The position numbers and the translations under genes were made by a program. This document shows, piece by piece, positions 29,345-40,161 of a DNA stretch of 64,000 nt (the first letter of the stretch is position 1; each line of letters starts with the position of its first letter). The notes beneath the pieces are model-generated. The model saw only the letters and a list, made by a program, of their open reading frames with translations, did no database searches and was not told the DNA's origin. The stretch is from Oligoflexales bacterium (GTDB lineage: Bacteria > Bdellovibrionota_B > Oligoflexia > Oligoflexales > RGVZ01), in contig CANLUT010000001.1 in assembly GCA_947494335.1 (NCBI GenBank), positions 62,001 to 126,000 on the forward strand. The letters run 5' to 3'.

Positions 29345-30622
29345 TTACTCTGCTCCGGCCATGACGGCAAGGGCGGCTACATTCATCTTTAGTATAGCAG
29401 CACCCATTTCCCGCGATATTTTGTCGATAGTGTCGGTCGTCCGATGGTACGCAGGATAGCTTCCCCAATCGTTGTCAATGGTCAAAATTGCTGGAATGCC
29501 GTTATCTATAAACGGCATGTGATCGCTTCCAAATGGGTTAAATGTTGTAAAGTAGCGAAGACCTGGAACCAAACTTGCCGCTGTTGCAAATTGATCTGTC
29601 AGGTGTTTGAAGTCCCTGGACGTCTCAAGCAACACATCTTCTGAATCATCCGTTGAGTAACCGATCATATCCATGTTTATGACGGCCTTGATACGACTTT
29701 TAACGTTAGTGGGTAGACTTCTGACGTAGGCCTTGGATCCCCATAATCCCTGCTCTTCGCCGCTAAACACGATAAAAATGAACGTGGCAGAAGTTTTTCT
29801 TGAAGCAAACACTCTAGCCATTTCCAGAACTCCCGCAGATCCTGAGGCATTGTCTTCCGCACCAGGGGCAGCGCGTGATGTTTGTTCGCTGATGGAGTCG
29901 TAGTGCCCTCCGACTACATAGATGTCTCCTGCTTCGGTTGGATTGAAAGTCGCAACCACATTCCAGGCGTCTCGTCCGCTGACTGAAAATTTTTGTAGCG
30001 TGACTGATGCCGGATTTAGGGATTCGAATTGGGACTTGAACCAATCCCGCGCTGAAACAATGTCAACCGAAGAGATGTGACGGTTCCAGTTGGTAAGTGT
30101 TGCCACGTCCCCATACCAACGCACTACATCTACTTCATCCATGATCGCTTTTACAATGGAGCTCTGCTCAGTATTTAACGAGTGTTGTTTCCTTGAATGC
30201 GTCGACGATTCTACATAGGTTTTATTTTTTTCAAATTTCATGACCTTCATGTGGTCATTTGACTCAAGCCCCTGCCCCTGGGTGGCCAGCATTATACGTC
30301 CACTCTGTGCGATTAATTTCATACCAGCAGGCAATTCGTGCCGATGGCCTGCCACAACGAGTACAAGATCCTCAGCCAGTAACTGAGACCACATGTTTTG
30401 AAAGTCCAAACCAGATTCTAGAAGTTTCTTATGAAGACCTCCGACAACGAGGCTGTCGCCCAGTTCGGACCACCAGCTGAAAGCTGGATTTTTTTTGGTT
30501 TTCTCGAGGGTCTCAAGGTCCATAGTTTCGATATCAATGATGGCCACCGCATCAACCGCCTGGTGGTTAAAAGATGCTACAAGCAAGCATGAACAGATCG
30601 CTAAAAATATGGTGCGCATCAT
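29345..30622 (-). CDS. Secreted M28 family zinc aminopeptidase
   Basis: 425 aa with signal peptide; VVGGHYDSI, PGAEDNASGSAGVLEMARVF, FSGEEQGLWGSKAYV, VINMDMIGY, SDHMPF. Confidence 0.9.
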   Translation of the reverse strand: MMRTIFLAICSCLLVASFNHQAVDAVAIIDIETMDLETLEKTKKNPAFSWWSELGDSLVVGGLHKKLLESGLDFQNMWSQLLAEDLVLVVAGHRHELPAGMKLIAQSGRIMLATQGQGLESNDHMKVMKFEKNKTYVESSTHSRKQHSLNTEQSSIVKAIMDEVDVVRWYGDVATLTNWNRHISSVDIVSARDWFKSQFESLNPASVTLQKFSVSGRDAWNVVATFNPTEAGDIYVVGGHYDSISEQTSRAAPGAEDNASGSAGVLEMARVFASRKTSATFIFIVFSGEEQGLWGSKAYVRSLPTNVKSRIKAVINMDMIGYSTDDSEDVLLETSRDFKHLTDQFATAASLVPGLRYFTTFNPFGSDHMPFIDNGIPAILTIDNDWGSYPAYHRTTDTIDKISREMGAAILKMNVAALAVMAGAE

Positions 30623-30825
30623 GACCTCGAAAGTGTGAGATTTTCTGGAATGATATCAACTAATCAAAGTAGATCCCAATGGATTTCAGCTGATGGTGGG
30701 CTCCGAAGCCTTCTGAGATTCCGGAGGGGCAAAGTGTCAGGTCTTTGGTCAGTTTGTATGGATTCGTAACGATTTTTACCGATTTTTGTGGCCTAAGGTC
30801 CTGATTTCTCAAGAGGTACTTACCG

Positions 30826-30841
30826 TGGCACGTGGGTTGCT
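30826..30841 (+). promoter_or_regulatory. Sigma-54-type promoter, full consensus
   Basis: TGGCACGTGGGTTGCT = TGGCACG-N4-TTGCT. Confidence 0.85.
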
Positions 30842-30928
30842 CATGGGGCGATGGACGGTCTATACCCACCGTCTTTGTCTTTGAGCTGTTGCTGAACCTA
30901 TGTTGTTGATCTGTTGTGGAGGTTGTTT

Positions 30929-31699
30929 ATGAGGGTGTGTTTTTCTATTGGTATTTTTGTTTCCTCTTTGGTGCTGGCGGCCTGTGGCTCACAAGCACCT
31001 CATCGTGATTTAAGTCAAAACTCGAAAGGCTCTGAATCTTTGACAAGAGATTCCATGCCGAAGCTGATGATTGCTCGGGTTGCCAACGACAGTGCTGATG
31101 AAGAGTCGGCTGTTGTTGAAATCAGAACTGTCGATGCAGATGTTAAAATTTCATCTCATGAAGCTGCAGCTAGAGCTTTCGAAGCTGGTCGATCTCTCTC
31201 TGTAGACGATCAAGTTTCTGCTTCTTTAGTTGGTAATAAAACCGCGCAGGTTGATTTGGGTGCGCCCGTTCAATCTCCGGTACAATCATCTGTTGTTACC
31301 AAAACAACAGGATGTGTCGATCCTTGCAATGGTCAAGTTGTTCAATCCAGTAAGTCTTCAACCGGTTATATCCGCGCTCAACGCGGCGGATTATTCTACG
31401 GCCGCGGACTATTTGGAATTCTGAGACCACGCATTCTTTGTCGTTGTGGTGACGTCGGTTATAACCAATCCGGTGTCTATTCATCTAAGAGTTATAACTA
31501 TAGTGTTTATCAGCAAGCTCCAGTTGTTCAGCAGAACATGCCAGGACAGGTTGCGGTCCCAACGCAATCGCCGGTCCCTGGTAAAGCGACAACGGGGTAC
31601 GGTCCGACCCCTGTTACTTATTACCCAGGTGGAACGACCAGCGGATCGACACCGTCTACGCAAACGACGAACGCAAATACCGGCGGACGTTTGAACTAA
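30929..31699 (+). CDS. Secreted lipoprotein with Tyr/Gln/Pro/Thr-rich tail (paralog of 5222-5962)
   Basis: Likely start ATG 30929 after GGAGG (ORF track 30914); MRVCFSIGIFVSSLVLAACGSQ lipobox; shares PKLMIARV...DVKISSHEAAARAFEAG with the paralog. Confidence 0.8.
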   Translation: MRVCFSIGIFVSSLVLAACGSQAPHRDLSQNSKGSESLTRDSMPKLMIARVANDSADEESAVVEIRTVDADVKISSHEAAARAFEAGRSLSVDDQVSASLVGNKTAQVDLGAPVQSPVQSSVVTKTTGCVDPCNGQVVQSSKSSTGYIRAQRGGLFYGRGLFGILRPRILCRCGDVGYNQSGVYSSKSYNYSVYQQAPVVQQNMPGQVAVPTQSPVPGKATTGYGPTPVTYYPGGTTSGSTPSTQTTNANTGGRLN

Positions 31700-31754
31700 G
31701 CGAACGGTTTCCAAAGCCCCCTGTCGGGGGAGACGCTCAAAGACTGAAATCAGG

Positions 31755-31787
31755 AAAGCCAGGCACCCTCGGGTGCTTGGCTTTTTT
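31755..31787 (+). terminator. Intrinsic terminator
   Basis: AAAGCCAGGCACCC-TC-GGGTGCTTGGCTTTTTT. Confidence 0.88.
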
Positions 31788-31939
31788 GTATGTGCCTCGG
31801 ATGGAAGTCCCAATCTATAATATCAATTATTTCGAGTGATTAGAGTCCTGATGTCAGTGGGTGAATGATCTTGCTAAAGGTCCTGGAAAGGCGCAGAATA
31901 GGGCGCTTTGTTAGCTTGTGACCTATATGGAGTTCTGCG

Positions 31940-33232
31940 ATGGCTCGTTCCTGGCAACAGTCCCGGTCTTTGTTTGCGGATGCTATGAAAGTAATCCCTG
32001 GCGGAGTCAACTCACCTGTCCGCGCATTCAAATCAGTTGATGGTGAGCCTATCTTTATTCAGCGTGCTCTCGGAAGCCGCCTTTGGGACGCTGATGGAAA
32101 TGAATACATTGATTACGTTGGAAGTTGGGGACCTGCGATTGTGGGGCATGCTCATCCTGACGTTCTGGCAACGGTTAGTCGGGTTGCGGCCAATGGTATT
32201 TCATTTGGAGCGCCCACTGAGCTTGAAACAACTCTTGCCCATGCGGTAATCAAGTTGTTGCCAAGTATAGAGATGATTCGATTTGTTTCATCGGGAACCG
32301 AAGCCTGCATGTCGGTCTTACGTGTTGCTCGTGCCTTCACCAATCGCAGTAAGATCATCAAATTTGAGGGCTGCTATCACGGTCATGGAGACATGCTGCT
32401 CGTGAAGGCGGGAAGTGGCGCGGCCACGCTTGGGGTTCCAGATAGTCCTGGTGTCCCCTCTGGTACGGCCGCTGACACGTTAACGGTTCCTTTCAATGAC
32501 TTAGGGGCTGTTGCAGCTTTATTTGAAAAGCACCCCGAAGATATTGCAGCACTGATTCTGGAGCCCATGGTGGGAAACAGCGGTTTTATTCGGCCTGAGC
32601 CAGGATTTTTGGAAGGTCTTCGAGCACTGTGTTCGCGTTTTCGTGCGCTGCTGATTTTTGATGAAGTGATGACCGGATTTAGGGTTGGAATTCATGGTGT
32701 TCAGGGACTTTATGGCATCACTCCTGATTTAACATGTCTTGGAAAAGTCATCGGTGGTGGGATGCCATTGGCCGCTTATGGCGGTCGTCGCGACATTATG
32801 GCGAAGGTGGCACCGAGTGGGCCTGTCTATCAGGCCGGAACTCTGTCGGGCAATCCTGTTGCCGTGTCCTGTGGTCTCAAGACTTTGGAGTTGATCTCTC
32901 GTCCCGGATTTTTTGATCAGTTGAGTCGCCGCACATCGGATTTAGTTGAAGGTTTAAAGAGTTCTGCAAAGACGTATAACATTCCGTTTGTGGCGGACAG
33001 TGAAGGCGGAATGTTCGGATTCTTTTTCAACAGTCGGCCCGTAAAAAACTTCGCAGATGCCAAGATGTCTGATGTAGCCAGATTCAAAAAGTTTTTTTGG
33101 GGTATGCTTGAGCATGGTGTTTATATGGCACCGTCTGCGTTTGAGGCTGGTTTTGTTTCTGGCGCTCACTCTGAAAAAGATATGTCTCTCACGCTGGAAA
33201 TTGCTGACAAGGTGATGAAAGGTTGCCGCTGA
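31940..33232 (+). CDS. hemL: Glutamate-1-semialdehyde 2,1-aminomutase
   Basis: 430 aa; [72 protein letters not shown]. Confidence 0.95.
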   Translation: MARSWQQSRSLFADAMKVIPGGVNSPVRAFKSVDGEPIFIQRALGSRLWDADGNEYIDYVGSWGPAIVGHAHPDVLATVSRVAANGISFGAPTELETTLAHAVIKLLPSIEMIRFVSSGTEACMSVLRVARAFTNRSKIIKFEGCYHGHGDMLLVKAGSGAATLGVPDSPGVPSGTAADTLTVPFNDLGAVAALFEKHPEDIAALILEPMVGNSGFIRPEPGFLEGLRALCSRFRALLIFDEVMTGFRVGIHGVQGLYGITPDLTCLGKVIGGGMPLAAYGGRRDIMAKVAPSGPVYQAGTLSGNPVAVSCGLKTLELISRPGFFDQLSRRTSDLVEGLKSSAKTYNIPFVADSEGGMFGFFFNSRPVKNFADAKMSDVARFKKFFWGMLEHGVYMAPSAFEAGFVSGAHSEKDMSLTLEIADKVMKGCR

Positions 33233-33237
33233 TCGTT

Positions 33238-34257
33238 ATGCCGCAGAGTCAAATTCAGCTCGGATGGATACCGTATTGGAACCTGCTTCCAATGCATCGC
33301 GAGTTGCAGCGCATAGCCGGAAGTCAATTGAAAGTGATGTCAGGGCACCCCAGTTTCGTGAGTCGACTTCTGGCAGAGGGTTCAGTGCAGTTGGCGCCTG
33401 CTTCAAGTATTGCGCTTTTGAAGTCTCGCCAATTGGACATGGCATTACCGCTTGGAATTGCCAGCGAAGGTCCGGTTCTAAGTGTCTACTTGGGTCTTCA
33501 GCGTGAGCATGATGATTTCTTTGAATTCGTAAAATCTCGTCAGATTTTTCTGCGAGAGAAAGCAAATGAAGCAAAATCGCTTCATCCCAACGAACCGCGT
33601 CGCCAAGCAAAATATATCTGGAGCCAAGTGCAAAGTGATCGACCAGCAGTTTTCACGTTGCCTGGCCTTAAGTTGACGACCGCATCAGCGGCATCATCTG
33701 CGTTGACCCGAGTGTTAATGCATCTTTGGCTTGGTGCGGATGCTGCGCATCAGTTGATGATAAGAGCTATGACAACAAATCCATCTGATGGTGGTATGCA
33801 GACGGCTGATATTCGTCCCCTGGAACTAGTTATTGGTGATGAAGCCCTTCAGCGTCGGCACGAGTTTTGGAAGGTGCTTGACCTGGGTCAGATTTGGTTT
33901 GAATTGACAGACTTGCCTTTTGTTTTTGGTTTATGGCAGACGAATCAACAGTCGCTGCCAGCTGGTGTCAAAGCGCTATTATTTGAGGCTGCATCCTTAG
34001 CTCAGGCTCGCATGCGCGTCGAACCACAGATTTATTTTCCTGAGACTAGACCAATGACGGCTGATGGCAAGGCAGTTGATTTGGCTGGATACTGGAAGGT
34101 TATTCAGTACAAGCTTTCAGATCGTCATCTACGCGCGCTACTTTTATATTACGCTTTGTATCATGAGATTAGCCCCGCTCCTGATTGCGATTGGATTTCT
34201 GAGCGCTTTCATCGCTGGAATCAAGCTTGGCAATCAGCCTCATTGACGTCACATTAA
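33238..34257 (+). CDS. MqnA-like protein (chorismate dehydratase family)
   Basis: 339 aa from ATG 33238 (ORF track 33223); LGWIPYWNLLPM, APASSIALLK, ELVIGDEAL, DLGQIWFELTDLPFVFGLW. Confidence 0.75.
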   Translation: MPQSQIQLGWIPYWNLLPMHRELQRIAGSQLKVMSGHPSFVSRLLAEGSVQLAPASSIALLKSRQLDMALPLGIASEGPVLSVYLGLQREHDDFFEFVKSRQIFLREKANEAKSLHPNEPRRQAKYIWSQVQSDRPAVFTLPGLKLTTASAASSALTRVLMHLWLGADAAHQLMIRAMTTNPSDGGMQTADIRPLELVIGDEALQRRHEFWKVLDLGQIWFELTDLPFVFGLWQTNQQSLPAGVKALLFEAASLAQARMRVEPQIYFPETRPMTADGKAVDLAGYWKVIQYKLSDRHLRALLLYYALYHEISPAPDCDWISERFHRWNQAWQSASLTSH

Positions 34258-34272
34258 TCAAGGAGACCATCC

Positions 34273-35181
34273 ATGACATCTGTATCTATTATAGGTGTAC
34301 CCTCAGACTTAGGTGCCAATATGCGTGGAGCAAATATCGGCCCATCTGCGATTCGTATAGCTGGTTTACATGAAAAATTGAAAATGCTTGGTTGTAATGT
34401 TGAAGAGAGGGGAGACATACAGGTTCCTCTGCGAGAAATGCTTTCTAGTAGTGATGTAGCCTCAAAACACAAAGATGCGATCATCCAGATTTGCGAAAAG
34501 CTGGCTGACGAAGTTTATACGGCCATGAAGGCTGGTCGTAAGCCAATCGTCCTGGGTGGTGATCATTCAATAGGAATGGGAACGATTACTGGGGCCAGCC
34601 GCTTTGCAAAAGAACAGAATGGTCAGCTTGGTCTTCTTTGGGTGGACGCTCATGCTGATATGAATACGCCGCAGACAACGCACACCGGAAATATTCACGG
34701 CATGCCGCTGTCTGTCGTTCTTGGTCACGGTTATCCGGATTTAGTTGGTCTTGGGGGGTTTTCTCCAAAGATTTTGCCGAAGAATGTGGCATTGATTGGA
34801 ATTCGGACGTTGGACAGCGAAGAGAAAGATATCTGTCGCAAAAGCGGAATCCGCTATTTTACGATGCGAGAAATTGATGAGCGCGGGATGCATGCAGTCA
34901 TGAAGGAGGCGCTGGCGGTCGTATCGGATGGAACGGTAGGCTATCATGTTTCGTTTGACATTGACGGGATCGATCCGATGTACGCACCTGGAGTGTCGAC
35001 CCCTGTCACGGGAGGTATTAGCTACCGTGAAGCTCATCTGATTCTTGAGATGATGGCAGACACGGGTAAGTTACTGTCTATGGAATTCGTCGAGCTAAAT
35101 CCTATGTGCGACATTGAACACAAAACGGCTGGTTTGGTGGTTGATTTGATCCAATCAGCACTCGGGAAATCCATCGTTTGA
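34273..35181 (+). CDS. Arginase
   Basis: 302 aa; GGDHSIGMGT, WVDAHADMNTPQTTHTGNIHGMPLS, SFDIDGIDPMYAPGVSTPVTGG. Confidence 0.92.
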   Translation: MTSVSIIGVPSDLGANMRGANIGPSAIRIAGLHEKLKMLGCNVEERGDIQVPLREMLSSSDVASKHKDAIIQICEKLADEVYTAMKAGRKPIVLGGDHSIGMGTITGASRFAKEQNGQLGLLWVDAHADMNTPQTTHTGNIHGMPLSVVLGHGYPDLVGLGGFSPKILPKNVALIGIRTLDSEEKDICRKSGIRYFTMREIDERGMHAVMKEALAVVSDGTVGYHVSFDIDGIDPMYAPGVSTPVTGGISYREAHLILEMMADTGKLLSMEFVELNPMCDIEHKTAGLVVDLIQSALGKSIV

Positions 35182-35209
35182 TTGCAGCCTTTGCTGGTCG
35201 GAGTTTTAA

Positions 35210-36340
<1,131 letters not shown>

Positions 36341-36347
36341 AACTCGC

Positions 36348-37607
36348 ATGATGAACTTCAGACAAAATAAAATAAAAATAGTCATTCTCGCCTTGCTTGA
36401 GCTCCTTTGCGCGTGTCGCCATTCTTCGCAGGGTCAGCTGTCTGAACTCCTTAGCATGGAAACGTCCGCGGCCTTGGAAGAAGCCTGTCGTCGGGACAGT
36501 GTGACGGCTGACACTGATTATTTACTAGATATTCAAAACGAACTAGGAGCCTGTTTGGGGTCTTCCGACCAAGTTAAGAGTTGGTCCGTTCGCATGATGG
36601 CCCGAATGGAATCGAATTGGCCAAAGGACTTCCAGGGGCGGGGCGATTCAGCAAGGAAGTGTCTTCACAGATTGACGCTCGGCGCCCAAAGTCGCTACCT
36701 TGAAACTTTAATGGATGCTTGTCGCGGCGGAGATGCAGCTCGCAGGCGTGAATTGTTGGCCGTATTAGCTGAGAAGCAAATTGATCCTTGTTTTGAAATC
36801 ACGAGTATGACGAGTGAAGGTTGTTTTGTTGCTCGTGGTTGTGAAGGCAAGTCCATCAAGCCGCAAGATTTTGGTCTACGCGATAGTAAACCACAGCAGC
36901 AGATCATCCTGTGCTCCGAACGAATTCAAAGGATTCATGGTATCAAGGACCCTAGTCGAGCGAATCTGCTTTATAATTACTCCTACGTCTCTGAGTTAAC
37001 TGGTAATCAATCATATAATAGGATCACCTATGGTCCCCCGAACTGTCACGGTGTTGCGCAGGCCGCCGCCGGTGGAGTTTTGGATGATTTACGCTTGGAG
37101 ACGGTCCAACATGCAATGCTAGCCAATCAAGCTCGCTGTGAGGCTCAGGTTTCGAGGTTTTTTAGAGAGCATGCCAGTCGACCGATTAGTGACATACCCA
37201 TGTCACCTGGTGGTGTCATGATAAATATGACATATGATGGCTGCTCTGAGTCCGATTGCGGGCGAGTTGCGCTCTGGGTCGAAGATTGTAAGACCGAGTC
37301 TCTCGAGCTTTCCGTGTTTATCGACGGTATGTGTGTAAACTGCTGGGAAAAAAAGTTGGCACTCAAGAACTTAAAGTCCCAACCGACCTATTACAGTGGC
37401 AAGCAATTAATTCCAGGGTGCATTCTTACAACTCAGGACCACAGCGTGATGGTCGTTGCCAGGTCTCAAGGTATGTGTTTTTTCTACGAAGCAATGAGTC
37501 CTTACGGCCCACCACAAATTCGTGCAGTACCGTGCCCAGTCGTAAATCACAAGTTTACTCGCCAGTACTGTCCACCACAGCCTACTATTGATTGGTTTAC
37601 CCCATAA
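36348..37607 (+). CDS. Putative lipoprotein with possible papain/NlpC-like Cys-His arrangement
   Basis: Likely start ATG 36348 (ORF track 36240); lipobox LLELLCAC; TYGPPNCHGVAQAAAGG and GCILTTQDHSVMVVARSQGMCFFYEAMS. Confidence 0.6.
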   Translation: MMNFRQNKIKIVILALLELLCACRHSSQGQLSELLSMETSAALEEACRRDSVTADTDYLLDIQNELGACLGSSDQVKSWSVRMMARMESNWPKDFQGRGDSARKCLHRLTLGAQSRYLETLMDACRGGDAARRRELLAVLAEKQIDPCFEITSMTSEGCFVARGCEGKSIKPQDFGLRDSKPQQQIILCSERIQRIHGIKDPSRANLLYNYSYVSELTGNQSYNRITYGPPNCHGVAQAAAGGVLDDLRLETVQHAMLANQARCEAQVSRFFREHASRPISDIPMSPGGVMINMTYDGCSESDCGRVALWVEDCKTESLELSVFIDGMCVNCWEKKLALKNLKSQPTYYSGKQLIPGCILTTQDHSVMVVARSQGMCFFYEAMSPYGPPQIRAVPCPVVNHKFTRQYCPPQPTIDWFTP

Positions 37608-37666
37608 TCTCTGCCTTTTGGTTTGTGTGTGGCGGACGCCGATGATTTCTTTGTATCCATCCGCTC

Positions 37667-38386
37667 ATGGAAAAGTCGATCCAGAGTTGGGCTTATGACT
37701 ATCTTAATGAGGGCGATCTCTGCTTGCGTCGTCAGAGGGGGCACGCCGTGATTGAGGCGCTTCTTGCCGGGGAGAGGGCCGGGATCGATGTTGCGGGTAT
37801 GGTGCGTGATGTCTTAACAGATCTGAGTACCTGTCATCGTTTGACTAGTCAGTACCAGTCTGTGCGGCAGGGTTTATTTTTGCGAGCTATTGTCATCTTG
37901 CTCATGGTTTGCAGCGTGCGTCTGATCCTGCTGACATTAACTCCAGATATCTCTTGGCAGGACTGGATTGATATCGACCGCGTGGCATGGATAACCATGT
38001 TTCTGATTTTGGTTTGTTTATTATTTATTTTATATCGCCATGATCAAACTCAAGGCACTTTGTTGCGATCGCGGATCTTTCTGCATTCATGGTTTTGCTG
38101 CTATGTCACCTTGAGTCCCGATGCGCTTGGCAACTTTGGAATGCGCGCCAAACTGCGCGCTGCAAAGGCGGCGGAAATTCGTTTTGGCGCAGACTCCCTT
38201 CACATGCGACGTCGAATCTATATGGACGCGTTAGGAGAGCATTTAACATCCTTACGACGGGACTTAGATCGTTTGCCGCTGGCGGCGATGGGGCTTGAGA
38301 TTTTTCTGTTTACGATAGGATCCGCCGGACTTCTAGCAGTTCCTTTTATTGCTTGGCTAGAAACTCGGTCTGGCGGCATGTGGTAG
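37667..38386 (+). CDS. Hypothetical inner-membrane protein
   Basis: 239 aa; at least three hydrophobic segments including AIVILLMVCSVRLILLTL and VAWITMFLILVCLLFILY. Confidence 0.6.
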   Translation: MEKSIQSWAYDYLNEGDLCLRRQRGHAVIEALLAGERAGIDVAGMVRDVLTDLSTCHRLTSQYQSVRQGLFLRAIVILLMVCSVRLILLTLTPDISWQDWIDIDRVAWITMFLILVCLLFILYRHDQTQGTLLRSRIFLHSWFCCYVTLSPDALGNFGMRAKLRAAKAAEIRFGADSLHMRRRIYMDALGEHLTSLRRDLDRLPLAAMGLEIFLFTIGSAGLLAVPFIAWLETRSGGMW

Positions 38387-38434
38387 CCCGTGTTATTCTT
38401 TAAGCAGACGAATTGTGGTTTGCGTCCTTGTTAA

Positions 38435-39445
38435 ATGAGGAATCTGATGACGTCCGCCAAAAAGATCATGGTCTCCGGAATTCAGCCCACCAATAAGCTT
38501 ACTCTAGGCAACTATCTCGGAGCGTTAAAAAATTGGGTCCGCCTTCAGAACGAATATGAATGCTATTTTTTCGCTGTAGATCTGCACGCAATTACCAGTC
38601 GGCAGGAGCCAAAGGAGCTGGCTGATAACACGCTATTTGCTCTAGCGACTTACCTTGCCGCAGGAATTAATCTTGATCATGCGACGATTTTTGCTCAAAG
38701 CCATGTGAGACAGCACGCTGAGCTCGCTTGGGTTTTGAACTGCTTTAGCTACATGGGCGAGTTGGGTCGGATGACCCAGTTCAAGGACAAAAGTAGTCGC
38801 GCTGGCGAAACAATTCCAGTGGGGCTATTTACATATCCAGTTTTAATGGCGGCCGATATTTTACTCTATCAGACCGATTTAGTTCCGGTGGGCGCTGATC
38901 AGAAACAGCACCTGGAGCTCACAAGAGACGTCGCCATCAGAATGAATAATATTTATGGGCCACTTTTTAAAGTGCCAGAGCCCTATATCCCAAAGGTCGG
39001 TGCACGAATCATGGACCTACAGGATCCTGAAAGTAAGATGAGTAAAAGTGTTTCATCTGAGCTCGGTGCGGTATTTTTAAGTGATCCTCCAAAAGAAATT
39101 GAGAAGAAATTCAAAAGAGCTGTGACAGACTCCGGAGCGGAAGTCACTTATGCTCCTGAGAAGCCGGGTATTCGTAATTTGCTCGATATCCAAAGCGCGA
39201 TCACTGGACGCTCTATAGATGACCTCGTGAAATCCTACTCCGGTAAGATGTATGGACATTTGAAGGTCGAGACTGCGACAATAGTGTCTGACGAGCTCCG
39301 CCCATTGCAGGAACGTACTCAACAATACCTTGCTGACAAGGGCGAGCTGCAGCGCATTCTGCGGGAAGGCGCTGCCCGTGCGGCAACGAAGGCTGAGGCG
39401 ACCCTAAAAGCGGTCTATGGGGCGATTGGATTTGCACCGTATTAG
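38435..39445 (+). CDS. trpS: Tryptophanyl-tRNA synthetase
   Basis: 336 aa; SGIQPTNKLTLGNYLGALKNWV, YPVLMAADILLYQTDLVPVGADQKQHLELTRD, KMSKS. Confidence 0.96.
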   Translation: MRNLMTSAKKIMVSGIQPTNKLTLGNYLGALKNWVRLQNEYECYFFAVDLHAITSRQEPKELADNTLFALATYLAAGINLDHATIFAQSHVRQHAELAWVLNCFSYMGELGRMTQFKDKSSRAGETIPVGLFTYPVLMAADILLYQTDLVPVGADQKQHLELTRDVAIRMNNIYGPLFKVPEPYIPKVGARIMDLQDPESKMSKSVSSELGAVFLSDPPKEIEKKFKRAVTDSGAEVTYAPEKPGIRNLLDIQSAITGRSIDDLVKSYSGKMYGHLKVETATIVSDELRPLQERTQQYLADKGELQRILREGAARAATKAEATLKAVYGAIGFAPY

Positions 39446-39450
39446 TCTGG

Positions 39451-39456
39451 TATAAT
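39451..39456 (+). promoter_or_regulatory. Candidate extended -10 promoter element
   Basis: TGGTATAAT about 50 nt upstream of ATG 39505. Confidence 0.5.
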
Positions 39457-39504
39457 TAAGCGTTGAAACTTTGTTGAAATGATCAACCAGGGAGGGGAAG
39501 TCTC

Positions 39505-40149
39505 ATGATGCGTCAATTTATTTTAGGACTGACAGTAGCTTTGTCAGTTGGATTGTCATCCCAGTCTTTTGCTGGCCGGAATCCAATTGGTGAGACTGCA
39601 AATTACCAACTTGATCGCAATGGCGCTCGTACAACGAGCATGATTCAGTCTGGAACAGCACTGGCAAGTGTTACTGAATTTATTCCTGATCATGAAAATG
39701 GTCCAAGCTATAACGTTAATCTTGACTATGATTTTGTTGTTCAGTTCTATGGTCGTCAGAAGGGTACTGCGAAATGGGCCTTCGGCGAGGAGTTTTTCGA
39801 TGAGCAGTTCATTGTGAACCTGCGTGAGCGTGGAACCTTTGAAACGCCCGACTATAAAATCCGTCATGAAGGTTATGCTGACGCGCGTAATCTTGATGGC
39901 GGTGTTTATCCCCACTGTGACAAGATACTGATTTACGATGTAAAAATTCCCGAAAACTCTGACATTGCAAGATTATTGTATGCATCCGTTGGTATTGACC
40001 CAATGACGATGAATAAGCCACCCATCGAAGATCTAAAGATTCGTACTCATATCTTTGCCGGCGTTCCTGTATTGGGTGCCGTAAAGCTTGATCTTTCTGG
40101 AATCGTGCAGGGAATGAGTGCTAAGGCTGGGTTTGACCTAAAAAGATAA
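39505..40149 (+). CDS. Hypothetical secreted protein
   Basis: 214 aa; signal peptide MMRQFILGLTVALSVGLSSQSFAG. Confidence 0.65.
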   Translation: MMRQFILGLTVALSVGLSSQSFAGRNPIGETANYQLDRNGARTTSMIQSGTALASVTEFIPDHENGPSYNVNLDYDFVVQFYGRQKGTAKWAFGEEFFDEQFIVNLRERGTFETPDYKIRHEGYADARNLDGGVYPHCDKILIYDVKIPENSDIARLLYASVGIDPMTMNKPPIEDLKIRTHIFAGVPVLGAVKLDLSGIVQGMSAKAGFDLKR

Positions 40150-40161
40150 TAGTTTTCTGCC

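Noticed and set aside
37610-37660. GG-N10-GC match TTGGTTTGTGTGTGGC upstream of 37667
   Set aside because: -12 element is TGGC rather than TTGC and -24 is poor; likely chance.
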